DNA of 64,000 nucleotides from NCBI GenBank assembly GCA_024643645.1, contig JAHEMN010000002.1, positions 20,175 through 84,174 of the forward strand. Direction: 5' to 3'. Numbering within the stretch: position 1 is the first letter of the stretch; every line of letters begins with the position of its first letter. The notes under the pieces are model-generated. The model was not told the DNA's origin and did no database searches. It was given only the letters and a program-made list of their open reading frames with translations. Below, one piece after another: positions 48,614 to 58,793 of this stretch. The translations under genes were made by a program, and so were the position numbers. Origin of the DNA: Chitinophagaceae bacterium. Its GTDB lineage: Bacteria > Bacteroidota > Bacteroidia > Chitinophagales > Chitinophagaceae.

Positions 48614-49000
48614 CTAATCTTTGCTATCTGAATCAGACCTGTTCTGTTTTTCTTCCTCGATCTTTTTAAAGATCTCTTCCATCTTAAAAACATGATCTAG
48701 CGTATCGTCTTTATAAAACTTTAATACAGGAATGCTACGAAGCTGATGCCTTACACTGGCGGCCAGTTCTTTTTTTATTTCATGATGCCGGCTCTCAATT
48801 TTTTCCATAGCTGCATCCGGATCTTTTACCTGAAATAAACTTAAATAAAATCTTGCTTCAAGCAGATCAGGTGTAACCTTTACAGAAGAGATAGAGATCA
48901 TCCCACCATCAATCATATTCAATCCTAATCGCTGAAAAATAGTATTCATTTCCTGATTTAAGAGCCCCGCAATCTGTTTTTGTCTTTTTCCTTCTTCCAT
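48614..49000 (-). CDS. rbfA: 30S ribosome-binding factor A
   Basis: 128 aa; KRQKQIAGLLNQEMNTIF...ISSVKVTPDLLEARFYLSLF...LRSIPVLKFYKDDTLDHVFKMEEIFKKI. Confidence 0.9.
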   Translation of the reverse strand: MEEGKRQKQIAGLLNQEMNTIFQRLGLNMIDGGMISISSVKVTPDLLEARFYLSLFQVKDPDAAMEKIESRHHEIKKELAASVRHQLRSIPVLKFYKDDTLDHVFKMEEIFKKIEEEKQNRSDSDSKD

Positions 49001-49078
49001 TTTATTATAATTTACCGTTCTGTTCGGTGAACGCTGTAAAATTAGTTACTTTGCGCCGTTTAAGTGTTACAATAGATC

Positions 49079-50887
49079 ATGAAGAAATATTCCCGCATTT
49101 TAAGATATTTATTGGACTATAAAGGCAAGATTGCTCTATACTTTCTTTGTATCATACTGTCGATTGTTTTTTCGATCATGTCATTTGGTATGCTTGCGCC
49201 ATTTTTTGATTTGATCTTTAAGGGAGATACAAGCAACCTCACTAAAACAATTGACAATCCTGCAATGGAATACCTGCGGAGCTTTTTGGTAAGCCAGGTT
49301 GGTCAAATGAATGCGATTGGTGCTTTGGCTTTGATCTGTTTGATCATCGTGGTTTCAATCCTGCTTAAAAATATATTCCTTTATTTTTCCTTCTATATTC
49401 TTAATCCGCTAAAAAATGAAATTGTAAATACACTTCGATCTGAAATTTATAATAAGATATTACAATTACCGATCGGGTATTTTACTGAAAAAAGAAAAGG
49501 TGACTTGATTAGCCGTAGCACCAATGATGTGTGGGAAGTAGAGAATTCACTTGTCGGTGCATTGGAAGGTTGGATAAGAGACCCCTTAACGATCCTTATA
49601 AATTTTGCAGTCCTGTTTTATATCAGTCCGCAATTGACCATTGCTATTTTAATTTTTATTCCGGTAATAGGTTTCATATTAGGTCGTATATCGAGAGCCT
49701 TAAAAAGGCAGTCAAGCGAAGCAGCAATCAAACAAGGTGAAGCACTTTCAATAATGGATGAAACATTGAATGGACTTCGGGTAATAAAAGCCTTCAATAT
49801 TGAAGGTCTACTCAGGTCAAGATTTGAAAAAACAAATGATGATCTGTTAAATGCAAAAAACAAAATAAGCCGTAGAAGAGATATGGCCTCTCCTGTTTCA
49901 GAATTTTTAGGTGTTTTGGTATTTGTCGGGATACTTTGGTTTGGCGGTCAAATGGTATTAAGTCAAAAAATTCCATTGGCTCCATCTACTTTTTTAGCAT
50001 ACCTCGCTTTATTTTACAATATCATTAATCCTGTAAAAGCACTTTCAACATCATTCAGTAATATGCAGAAGGGTTCTGCTGCTATCTTGCGTATTGAAGA
50101 AGTATTAAAAACACCTGTTACAGTAGATGATAACCCAACAGGTAAAAAATTAAATTCCTTTAATGATTCGATTGAATTCAGGAATGTACATTTTGCTTAT
50201 GCTGATACAGTGATCCTCGACAATATCAATCTCACTGTTAGAAAAGGACAAACTATTGCGTTAGTTGGTTCTTCCGGTGCAGGTAAATCAACTTTAGCAG
50301 ATCTTGTACCAAGGTTTCATGATGTAACTGGTGGAGAAGTGCTGATTGATGGAATCAACATAAAAGAATATGCATTACAATCAGTAAGAAGCCTGATGAG
50401 TATTGTTACACAGGAACCGATTTTATTTAATGATACCATTGCGAATAATATTGCACTAGGGCAAACAACCGCTACTGAAGAGGAAATAATTGAAGCAGCT
50501 AAGATTGCAAATGCCCATGAATTCATTATTAAAAAAGATGGTGGTTATAAAAGTAATATCGGCGATCGTGGAAGCAAACTAAGCGGAGGTGAAAGACAAC
50601 GCTTAACTATAGCAAGAGCTGTTTTAAAAAACCCACCGATACTTATTCTTGATGAAGCAACCTCTTCTCTAGATACAGAAAGCGAAAGGTTGGTACAGGA
50701 TGCTATAAATAACATGATGCAGAACAGAACCAGTATTGTAATTGCCCATCGTCTTTCCACTATCCGCCATGCGAATGAAATAATTGTTCTGCAAAAAGGT
50801 AAGATCGTAGAAAGAGGAAGCCATGAAGTATTACTATCTCAAAATGGCTTTTATAGAAAACTAGTTGAGATGCAGGAAGTAAAATAA
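49079..50887 (+). CDS. ABC transporter ATP-binding protein/permease (MsbA-like)
   Basis: 602 aa; TM domain then Walker A GSSGAGKSTLAD, LSGGERQRLTIARA. Confidence 0.93.
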   Translation: MKKYSRILRYLLDYKGKIALYFLCIILSIVFSIMSFGMLAPFFDLIFKGDTSNLTKTIDNPAMEYLRSFLVSQVGQMNAIGALALICLIIVVSILLKNIFLYFSFYILNPLKNEIVNTLRSEIYNKILQLPIGYFTEKRKGDLISRSTNDVWEVENSLVGALEGWIRDPLTILINFAVLFYISPQLTIAILIFIPVIGFILGRISRALKRQSSEAAIKQGEALSIMDETLNGLRVIKAFNIEGLLRSRFEKTNDDLLNAKNKISRRRDMASPVSEFLGVLVFVGILWFGGQMVLSQKIPLAPSTFLAYLALFYNIINPVKALSTSFSNMQKGSAAILRIEEVLKTPVTVDDNPTGKKLNSFNDSIEFRNVHFAYADTVILDNINLTVRKGQTIALVGSSGAGKSTLADLVPRFHDVTGGEVLIDGINIKEYALQSVRSLMSIVTQEPILFNDTIANNIALGQTTATEEEIIEAAKIANAHEFIIKKDGGYKSNIGDRGSKLSGGERQRLTIARAVLKNPPILILDEATSSLDTESERLVQDAINNMMQNRTSIVIAHRLSTIRHANEIIVLQKGKIVERGSHEVLLSQNGFYRKLVEMQEVK

Positions 50888-50989
50888 ATCTTCTCAGCAA
50901 AAAGTCAATTGCTATTTTACTTGCAAGTTTTATTTTCCTGTTTTATTATTCTTCAGGATAGATTATCTTTCCTATAAATCGTTAGCCAT

Positions 50990-51481
50990 ATGGGTGATAA
51001 AAAAGAATTTTTTCAGGTTAAAGTAAATGATTTTGATTTTTCATTTACAAAAGAAGAAATAGAAAAACTGGATTTTATACAAGACTCTTCGTTTTCTTTC
51101 AATCTTATCAAACAACACCGATCTGTAAGTGCACTTGTCACTGATTCAAATATTCCGGAAAAAAAATTCAACATTGAAATAGAAGGTGAAAATTTTGAAG
51201 TAGCCATTAAGAATGAATTAGATATCAAATTGGATCAAATGGGATTCAGTGCTGTTTCTACCAAACATGTGAAAGAAATAAAAGCACCTATGCCCGGTTT
51301 AGTATTAGAGATCGATGTTAAGGAAGGCCAGCAAGTAAATGAAGGAGATAAACTCCTGATACTTGAAGCAATGAAGATGGAAAACAGTATCGTAATACAT
51401 ACAGCAGCAACAATAAAAAATATTATTGTAAAAGCAGGCCAGGCAGTAGAAAAAGGACAGGTTCTCATTGAATTAGATTAA
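50990..51481 (+). CDS. Biotin carboxyl carrier (biotinyl domain) protein of acyl-CoA carboxylase
   Basis: 163 aa; IKAPMPGLVLEIDVKEGQQVNEGDKLLILEAMKMENSI. Confidence 0.9.
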   Translation: MGDKKEFFQVKVNDFDFSFTKEEIEKLDFIQDSSFSFNLIKQHRSVSALVTDSNIPEKKFNIEIEGENFEVAIKNELDIKLDQMGFSAVSTKHVKEIKAPMPGLVLEIDVKEGQQVNEGDKLLILEAMKMENSIVIHTAATIKNIIVKAGQAVEKGQVLIELD

Positions 51482-51498
51482 TAAAATGTATACTACTC

Positions 51499-52971
51499 AT
51501 GAATAAAATATTAGTAGCCAATCGTGGTGAAATTGCACTGCGTATAATGCGGACTATTAAAAAGATGGGCATAAAATCTGTGGCAGTATATTCTGAAGCA
51601 GACCGCAACTCTCCGCATGTAATTTTTGCTGATGAAGCAATATGCCTTGGCCCTGCAACATCAAATCAATCCTATTTAAATGGCGATAAGATATTAGCTG
51701 TTTGTAAAGAGTTAGGTGTCGACGGTATACATCCAGGGTATGGATTTCTCAGTGAGAATGCAGTATTTGCCCAAAAAGTAGAAGATGCAGGTATCACTTT
51801 TATTGGCCCGGATGCAAATGCAATGCGTATAATGGGATCCAAACTTTCAGCAAAAGAAAGCGTCAAAAAATATAATGTGCCGATGGTTCCCGGTATTGAT
51901 AAAGCTGTTGAAAATATTGACCTCGCTTTAGAAATAGCAAATCAAATCGGGTATCCTGTTCTTATAAAAGCATCTGCTGGTGGTGGTGGTAAAGGAATGC
52001 GGATCGTAGAAAGAGCTGAGGAGATGAAAGAACAAATGGAAAGAGCTATCAGTGAAGCTGAATCATCTTTCGGTGATGGCGCAGTCTTTATAGAAAAATA
52101 TGTTACCTCACCCCGGCATATTGAAATCCAGGTATTGGCAGATAAATTTGGCAATACTGTTCATTTGTTTGAAAGAGAATGCAGTATTCAACGACGTCAT
52201 CAAAAAGTAGTTGAAGAATCTCCTTCTGTTATCGTTAGTCCGGATATGCGAAAAAGAATGGGCGAAGCCGCTGTTTTGGTAGCCAAGTCATGTAATTATA
52301 CAAGTACAGGAACTGTCGAATTTCTTGTTGATGATAAATTGAATTTTTATTTTCTTGAAATGAATACACGGCTGCAGGTAGAGCATCCGGTTACAGAAAT
52401 GATTACAGGTCTTGATCTTGTAGAACAACAAATAAAGATTGCAAGAGGTGAAAAACTTTCCTTTACGCAAGATGATCTGTCAATTAATGGTCATGCTGTT
52501 GAATTAAGGGTTTATGCTGAAGATCCGTTGAATAATTTTTTACCATCAATCGGTAAACTTCACAAATATCAAAAACCTGTTGGTGATGGAATACGAATAG
52601 ATGATGGATACGAAGAAGGAATGACAATTCCGATTTATTATGATCCGATGATAGCAAAACTTGTTACCCATGGTAAAGACAGAACAGAGGCTATACAAAA
52701 AATGCTTGGGGCTATTAAAAATTACAAGATCGAAGGAGTATCTACTACCCTTCCATTTGGAACTTTTGTATTTGAACATAACGCTTTTCTATCAGGAAAA
52801 TTTGACACCCATTTTGTAAAGAATTATTATAGCCCTGAATTAATTAAAGAAAAGCAAAAAGCTAATGCAGAGATCGCTGCATTAGTTGCAATTAAATTCT
52901 GGATGGAAAGTGAGAAAAAATTAAAACCGGTGGAACATAAATCAACCAGTTGGAAAAGGCGTTTAGCCTAA
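51499..52971 (+). CDS. Acetyl/propionyl-CoA carboxylase biotin carboxylase subunit
   Basis: 490 aa; NKILVANRGEIALRIMRTIKKMGIKSVAVYSEAD, ASAGGGGKGMRIV, ECSIQRRHQKVVEESPS, FLEMNTRLQVEHPVTE. Confidence 0.94.
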   Translation: MNKILVANRGEIALRIMRTIKKMGIKSVAVYSEADRNSPHVIFADEAICLGPATSNQSYLNGDKILAVCKELGVDGIHPGYGFLSENAVFAQKVEDAGITFIGPDANAMRIMGSKLSAKESVKKYNVPMVPGIDKAVENIDLALEIANQIGYPVLIKASAGGGGKGMRIVERAEEMKEQMERAISEAESSFGDGAVFIEKYVTSPRHIEIQVLADKFGNTVHLFERECSIQRRHQKVVEESPSVIVSPDMRKRMGEAAVLVAKSCNYTSTGTVEFLVDDKLNFYFLEMNTRLQVEHPVTEMITGLDLVEQQIKIARGEKLSFTQDDLSINGHAVELRVYAEDPLNNFLPSIGKLHKYQKPVGDGIRIDDGYEEGMTIPIYYDPMIAKLVTHGKDRTEAIQKMLGAIKNYKIEGVSTTLPFGTFVFEHNAFLSGKFDTHFVKNYYSPELIKEKQKANAEIAALVAIKFWMESEKKLKPVEHKSTSWKRRLA

Positions 52972-53006
52972 TTATAAATATTAATTAAGATTTTTAAAAA
53001 AGGAAT

Positions 53007-54548
53007 ATGAAATCGAAGGTTGAACAATTGAGAGATAAATTAGAAGAAGGTAAATTGGGCGGAGGACAAAAACGTATTGATGCCCAACACAAAAAAGGAA
53101 AATTGACTGCCCGTGAACGGGTTGAATTATTAATGGACCCGGGATCATTTGAAGAAGTGGGTGCATTGGTTACCCACCGAACCAAAGATTTTGGAATGGA
53201 AGATCAGCAATTCTATGGTGATGGTGTAATTACAGGTTATGGTACAGTGAACAGTAGATTAGTATATGTATTTGCACAGGACTTTACAGTTTTTGGTGGT
53301 TCATTATCTGAAACTCATGCTGAAAAAATTTGTCGCATCATGGATATGGCTATGAAATCGGGTGCACCAATGATCGGATTAAATGATTCAGGGGGTGCCC
53401 GTATTCAGGAAGGGGTTCGGTCATTAGGTGGCTATGCAGATATATTTTTCAGGAATGTACAAGCATCAGGTGTTATTCCACAAATCTCTGCAATCATGGG
53501 GCCATGCGCTGGTGGTGCTGTGTATTCACCTGCGATAACCGACTTTATTATTATGGTAGAGAATACCAGCTACATGTTTGTGACAGGCCCCAATGTTGTA
53601 AAAACAGTTACAAATGAAGAAGTAAGTTCTGAAGACCTTGGCGGAGCCTCTACACATTCCACTAAATCAGGCGTAACACATCTTACTGCGGTCAATGACA
53701 AGGATTGTATTGAACAAATAAAAAAATTATTAAGCTACGTACCACAAAATTGTGAAGACGTACTACCTAAATGGCCCTATGAATTAGGAAATGAATTAAG
53801 AGAAGAACTGGAAAGTATTGTTCCTTCCAGTGCCAATCAACCTTATGATATGAGATCAGTTATTGATGGCATCTGTGATAAAGATACTTTTTTTGAAGTG
53901 CATAAATCTTATGCAGACAATATTGTAGTTGGTTTTGCAAGATTAGCCGGAAGAAGTATCGGCATAGTAGCAAATCAACCAATGAGTCTTGCCGGAGTAT
54001 TGGACATTGATAGCTCCAAAAAAGGTGCAAGGTTTACAAGGTTCTGTGATTGTTTTAATATCCCTCTTTTAGTTTTGGTGGATGTGCCTGGTTTTTTACC
54101 TGGTACTGATCAGGAATGGAATGGCATCATTACAAATGGAGCTAAGCTGTTATTTGCTTTAAGTGAGGCTAATGTTCCCCGTTGTACAGTTATAACCCGT
54201 AAAGCATATGGTGGTGCCTATGATGTAATGAACTCAAAACATATAGGAGCAGATATGAACTATGCATGGCCGTCAGCTGAAATCGCAGTTATGGGAGCAA
54301 AAGGTGCCAGTGAAATAATTTTCAAAAACGAAATTGCTGCTGCTGCCGACCCTGCCAAAAAATTATTGGAAAAAGAAGCAGAGTATGCAGAATTATTTGC
54401 CAATCCATATACTGCTGCTGAAAGAGGTTTTATTGATGAAGTAATAGAACCAAGAGAAACCAGAAGAAAATTGATCAAAGCATTTGCAATGCTTGAAAAT
54501 AAAGTAGCAAAAAGGCCCAGAAAGAAACATGGAAACATTCCTTTATAG
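53007..54548 (+). CDS. Acyl-CoA carboxylase carboxyltransferase subunit (propionyl-CoA carboxylase beta-like)
   Basis: 513 aa; [60 protein letters not shown]. Confidence 0.93.
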   Translation: MKSKVEQLRDKLEEGKLGGGQKRIDAQHKKGKLTARERVELLMDPGSFEEVGALVTHRTKDFGMEDQQFYGDGVITGYGTVNSRLVYVFAQDFTVFGGSLSETHAEKICRIMDMAMKSGAPMIGLNDSGGARIQEGVRSLGGYADIFFRNVQASGVIPQISAIMGPCAGGAVYSPAITDFIIMVENTSYMFVTGPNVVKTVTNEEVSSEDLGGASTHSTKSGVTHLTAVNDKDCIEQIKKLLSYVPQNCEDVLPKWPYELGNELREELESIVPSSANQPYDMRSVIDGICDKDTFFEVHKSYADNIVVGFARLAGRSIGIVANQPMSLAGVLDIDSSKKGARFTRFCDCFNIPLLVLVDVPGFLPGTDQEWNGIITNGAKLLFALSEANVPRCTVITRKAYGGAYDVMNSKHIGADMNYAWPSAEIAVMGAKGASEIIFKNEIAAAADPAKKLLEKEAEYAELFANPYTAAERGFIDEVIEPRETRRKLIKAFAMLENKVAKRPRKKHGNIPL

Positions 54549-54567
54549 GCCTTTAAAATTGTAATAA

Positions 54568-55707
54568 TTATTTCAACACTTCCCGGCTGATCACAATCTT
54601 TTGTATCTCACTGGTACCTTCACCAATGGTACAAAGCTTTGCATCTCTGTAATGTTTTTCTACCGGAAAATCTTTAGTATAACCATAACCACCAAACACC
54701 TGAACTGCATCATTAGATACCCGAACAGCTACTTCACTGGCATAGTATTTTGCCATAGCTGATTCTTTTGACATAGGTAGTTTTCTTTCTTTCAGATCAC
54801 ATGCCTGCAATGTCAATAACTCCGCAGCTTCTATTTCTGTAGCCATATCAGCCAGCTTAAATGAGATGCCCTGGAAATTTGAAATAGGCTGATCAAACTG
54901 ATGCCTTTCTTTTGAATACTGTAATGCAGCTTCATAAGCACCTTTTGCAATTCCTAATGAAAGGGATGCAATAGAAATTCTTCCTCCGTCTAGTATTTTT
55001 AATGCTTGTTTAAATCCACTCCCAACTTCTCCTAACCTGTTTGCATCTGGCACACGACAATTATCAAAGATCATTTCTGCCGTTTCACTGGCTCTCATTC
55101 CTAATTTATTTTCTTTTTTACCTGCAGCAAATCCTTTGGTGCCTTTTTCAACTACAAATACAGTTGAATTATTCCTCGCCCTTGGCTCTCCGGTTCTGCA
55201 AACAACAACAGCTACATCACCACTTTTTCCATGAGTTATCCAGTTCTTTGTTCCATTGATAACCCATTCATCACCCTCTTTTATAGCAGTACATGCCATA
55301 TTTCCGGCATCGCTTCCTGTATTGGCTTCTGTAAGACCCCATGCTCCTATCCATTCTGCCGTTGCTAATTTTGGCAACCATTTTTTCTTTTGTTCTTCAT
55401 TACCAAATGTCATGATATGACCTGTACAAAGTGAATTATGTGCTGCAAGGCTTAATCCGATTGAACCACACACTTTTGCAATTTCTTCAATGATCGTTTT
55501 ATATTCAAAATACGAAAGCCCTGCACCTCCATATTCCTCCGGTACTAGCACTCCCATTAAACCAAGTTTTCCCATTTCTTTAAATAAGCTAACAGGGAAT
55601 TCCTGACTTTCATCCCATTCCATTACAAAGGGTTTGATGTGTTGTTGAGCAAAGTCCCTGGTAGTTTGTGCCACCTGTTGTGTTAATTCTGCCTTTTGAA
55701 AATTCAT
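54568..55707 (-). CDS. Acyl-CoA dehydrogenase
   Basis: 379 aa; GIPVPEEYGG-type motif GVLVPEEYGGAGLSY, WGLTEANTGSDAG, QVFGGYGYTKDFPVEKHYRDAKLCTIGEGTSEIQK. Confidence 0.94.
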   Translation of the reverse strand: MNFQKAELTQQVAQTTRDFAQQHIKPFVMEWDESQEFPVSLFKEMGKLGLMGVLVPEEYGGAGLSYFEYKTIIEEIAKVCGSIGLSLAAHNSLCTGHIMTFGNEEQKKKWLPKLATAEWIGAWGLTEANTGSDAGNMACTAIKEGDEWVINGTKNWITHGKSGDVAVVVCRTGEPRARNNSTVFVVEKGTKGFAAGKKENKLGMRASETAEMIFDNCRVPDANRLGEVGSGFKQALKILDGGRISIASLSLGIAKGAYEAALQYSKERHQFDQPISNFQGISFKLADMATEIEAAELLTLQACDLKERKLPMSKESAMAKYYASEVAVRVSNDAVQVFGGYGYTKDFPVEKHYRDAKLCTIGEGTSEIQKIVISREVLK

Positions 55708-55731
55708 TTTATTTTTTTATCGATGATTTTT

Positions 55732-55772
55732 AAAGATTGTGCCACTCAATAAATTGGGTGGCACAATTTTTA
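55732..55772. terminator. Strong hairpin/terminator upstream of acyl-CoA dehydrogenase
   Basis: ATTGTGCCAC-TCAATAAATTGG-GTGGCACAAT with T tract on + side. Confidence 0.6.
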
Positions 55773-55795
55773 CCTCTATATAATGCAAGCAATAT

Positions 55796-55867
55796 CTGCC
55801 TTAAAAAGGCAGTCGTTAAAGGTGGGTGCAAGATAATGAAAAAAGATTTAATACTAACAATCGTTAG
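55796..55867. promoter_or_regulatory. Palindromic putative operator sites CTGCCTTAAAAAGGCAG and CTAACAATCGTTAG
   Basis: 7-bp arms at 55796-55812; 5-bp arms with 4-bp spacer at 55854-55867. Confidence 0.35.
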
Positions 55868-55879
55868 CCTAATTAAAAA

Positions 55880-56659
55880 TCACTCAAATTTCAATTTCAA
55901 ACCATCATAAGCAAGATGCCTGTTAGATGGAAGTTCTTTTTTAATTTGTTCATGAAGCCCCAATTGATGTGATATATGTGTGAAATAGGCAGTTGGAATA
56001 TTTAATTCATTGACCATTTCAATTGCTTCTTCTAAATTGAAATGAGATATATGTTTTTTCTTGCGCAGTGCATTTAAGACAAGTACTTCGCTACCTTTTA
56101 TTTTATTCTTTTCTACATCCTCAATTTTATTGGCGTCGGTAATGTAAGTGAACTTTCCAAACCTAAAACCGAGAACCGGCATTCTGAGGTGCCAAACAAG
56201 AATAGGAGCAACCGGAATATCACCAATTACAAATGGCTCCAGCGTAATTGTATTTAAATTCAATTCAGGAATACCAGGATATTTTGTATCAGCAAAGGCA
56301 TAATAAAAATCCCTACGCAGTGCTTCTTCTGTTAATGAATCAGCATAAATATCAATTGGCTTTTTTGCAAAATAGTTGAAGGCCTTTACATCATCCAGAC
56401 CGGCCATATGATCTTTATGTGGATGAGTAAAAAGTACTGCATCCAGCTTTTTTACTTTTTCACGAAGCATCTGATACCGAAAATCAGGACCGGTATCAAC
56501 TATCAAATTTGTTTTTTCTGATTGAACAAGTATGCTTGAACGAAGCCTCTTATCCTTTTTGTTGGATGAAGTACATACTTCACATTCGCAACCGATCATA
56601 GGTACTCCACTGCTGGTTCCGCTGCCAAGAAAGGTAATTGTAAGCGATGGATATATCAC
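55880..56659 (-). CDS. MBL-fold metallo-hydrolase (PhnP-like)
   Basis: 259 aa; FLGSGTSSGVPMIGCECEVCTS, FTHPHKDHMAGLDDV, YFTHISHQLGLHE. Confidence 0.9.
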   Translation of the reverse strand: MIYPSLTITFLGSGTSSGVPMIGCECEVCTSSNKKDKRLRSSILVQSEKTNLIVDTGPDFRYQMLREKVKKLDAVLFTHPHKDHMAGLDDVKAFNYFAKKPIDIYADSLTEEALRRDFYYAFADTKYPGIPELNLNTITLEPFVIGDIPVAPILVWHLRMPVLGFRFGKFTYITDANKIEDVEKNKIKGSEVLVLNALRKKKHISHFNLEEAIEMVNELNIPTAYFTHISHQLGLHEQIKKELPSNRHLAYDGLKLKFE

Positions 56660-56723
56660 CGGGCAAAGTTAACTTGTTGCAATGAAAATTGAAGGAAACT
56701 GAAAGATCAGAAAAATGAATCAG

Positions 56724-57005
56724 CTATTTGCCATTGTCTTCTGTCTCCAGTTTTGACATTATTCCCTCATACATTTTTTTAGATTCTTCTGTTAAAGTCT
56801 CAATATCAATAGAAAGCTGAGGGATCAGATCTACAAGAGTACTTATTCGTCCTTCTATTTGCAGAAATTTATTAAGCACTACAACCTTTTTAGCTTCAAG
56901 AATGCAATATCCACTTTGAAAAGTACCCCTTTCATAACGTAAGATATATCCGGCTTCCTCGGGAATCGATTCTAACTTATCAAGAGTTGTCTGTGTATAC
57001 TTCAT
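56724..57005 (-). CDS. Hypothetical protein (93 aa)
   Basis: MKYTQTTLDKLESIPEEAGYILRYERGTFQSGYCILEAKKVVVLNKFLQIEGRISTLVDLIPQ...; protein-like composition. Confidence 0.75.
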   Translation of the reverse strand: MKYTQTTLDKLESIPEEAGYILRYERGTFQSGYCILEAKKVVVLNKFLQIEGRISTLVDLIPQLSIDIETLTEESKKMYEGIMSKLETEDNGK

Positions 57006-57125
57006 ATTGAATAGTCAATTAAATAATAATCAAAAGGTACTACTACAAGCAAATGTAAAGCACTACACTTTTATTATTTTATAAAGGGATTTCTTCTTTT
57101 CCACAACCCATTCACCTTTCGCAGA

Positions 57126-58682
57126 TTACTTACTCTGCATTTTTATTACCGGAACAATCATTTCCTCTAAACTTACACCACCATGCTGAAAAGTATTCTT
57201 GTAATAATTTACATAATAGTTATAGTTATTGGGATAGCACAGAAAACTATCTTCCTTTGCAAAAATAAACGAGGAATTGATAGTTGGAACGGGCAACCCT
57301 GCCTCTCTAGGATCTTTAAAAGCTAAAACCTCTTTAGGTTCATATTTAAGATTGCGTCCATGTTTATAGCGAAGATTGGTAGTTGTCTGTTTATCACCTA
57401 CCACTTTATATGGAGTTTTAACCCGTACACTTCCATGGTCAGTAGCTAAAACTATCTTTATGTTTTTATCAGCAATTTTTTTCAATGCCTGATGCAGGGG
57501 GGAATGCTCAAACCAACTTGCAGTAATGCTTCTATAACTCATTTCATCACTAGCCAGTTCTTTCAACACTTCCATTTCTGTACGGGCATGGCTCAACATA
57601 TCAACAAAATTGTAAACGATCACATTAATATCATTATTCATCAAATTATGAATATTATTTACCAGATCTAACCCTGCCTGGTTATTGACCACTTTTGTAT
57701 ATGAAACTTTTAAATCCTCTTTTCCTAATCTTTTTAATTGTGCTTTAAAAAATTGTTCTTCATTAAGATTCTTGCCCCCTTCTTCCTCATCATTTTTCCA
57801 TAATACAGGGAACTGTTTTTCAATGTCAATAGGCATCAAACCAGCAAATATTGCATTGCGGCAATATTGTGTTGCAGTTGGCAAAATGCTATAAAAACTT
57901 TCTTCTTCCAGTATCCTGAAACTTTCCGCAAAAATTGGTTGAATGGATTTCCATTGATCAAACCGAAGATTATCTATCAATATAAAAAACAAAGGTGTTC
58001 CCGATTCTACATGCGGAAGTACTTTGAATTGAAATAAATTATGGCTCATTACTGGCCCATCAGTACTTTTTGGACCAACCCAACCGGCATAATTTTTTGA
58101 AACAAATTTGAAAAACTCAGTATTCGCTTCACTTTTCTGACTTTGCAATACCTCCTGCATTTCCGGACTATCACTTTTCTGCATCTCCAGTTCCCAATAA
58201 ACCAACTTTTTATAAATATCCATCCATTCATTATAATCCGGATTACTATTCAATGCTGTAAATAAATGGCGAAATTGTTGCTGATAGGATGTTGTTGTTT
58301 TCTCAGCTACCAGTCTTCTATTATCAATAATTTTTTTAAGGCTCAGCCATACCTGATTTGGATTTACCGGTTTTATCAGATAATCACTTATTTGAGAACC
58401 TATGGCTTCATCCATCAGGTTTTCTGTTTCATTTTTAGTGATCAGAACGATTGGCAACGCCTGTTTTATTTCTTTGATCTTTGCAATTGTTTCCAACCCT
58501 GTAATACCAGGCATACTTTCATCTATCAATACAACATCTACAAGATTATCTTTCACATAGTCAATTGCATCAAATCCATTTGTAAAAGTTTGTACTTCAT
58601 ATCCTTTATTCTCTAAAAACATTTTTTGTGACTGAAGACTATCAATTTCATCATCTACCCAAATAATTTTTGCTATCGCCAT
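57126..58682 (-). CDS. porX: PorX-like response regulator with PglZ/alkaline phosphatase-type domain
   Basis: MAIAKIIWVDDEIDSLQSQKMFLENKGYEVQTF...VVLIDESMPGITGLETIAKIKE plus FILIDNLRFDQWKSIQPIF...LATDHGSVRVKTPYKV; ATG 58682 preferred over the upstream track start. Confidence 0.88.
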   Translation of the reverse strand: MAIAKIIWVDDEIDSLQSQKMFLENKGYEVQTFTNGFDAIDYVKDNLVDVVLIDESMPGITGLETIAKIKEIKQALPIVLITKNETENLMDEAIGSQISDYLIKPVNPNQVWLSLKKIIDNRRLVAEKTTTSYQQQFRHLFTALNSNPDYNEWMDIYKKLVYWELEMQKSDSPEMQEVLQSQKSEANTEFFKFVSKNYAGWVGPKSTDGPVMSHNLFQFKVLPHVESGTPLFFILIDNLRFDQWKSIQPIFAESFRILEEESFYSILPTATQYCRNAIFAGLMPIDIEKQFPVLWKNDEEEGGKNLNEEQFFKAQLKRLGKEDLKVSYTKVVNNQAGLDLVNNIHNLMNNDINVIVYNFVDMLSHARTEMEVLKELASDEMSYRSITASWFEHSPLHQALKKIADKNIKIVLATDHGSVRVKTPYKVVGDKQTTTNLRYKHGRNLKYEPKEVLAFKDPREAGLPVPTINSSFIFAKEDSFLCYPNNYNYYVNYYKNTFQHGGVSLEEMIVPVIKMQSK

Positions 58683-58793
58683 TCTAAATAATTTATTTGC
58701 CGTGAAGTTACGGGTTGAGTAAAAATAGCTTATTAAATTCTGCCGTTGTACTTTTACCTCCTTTCCTTTAGGCGTCTTTAACAAAACAGCAAC

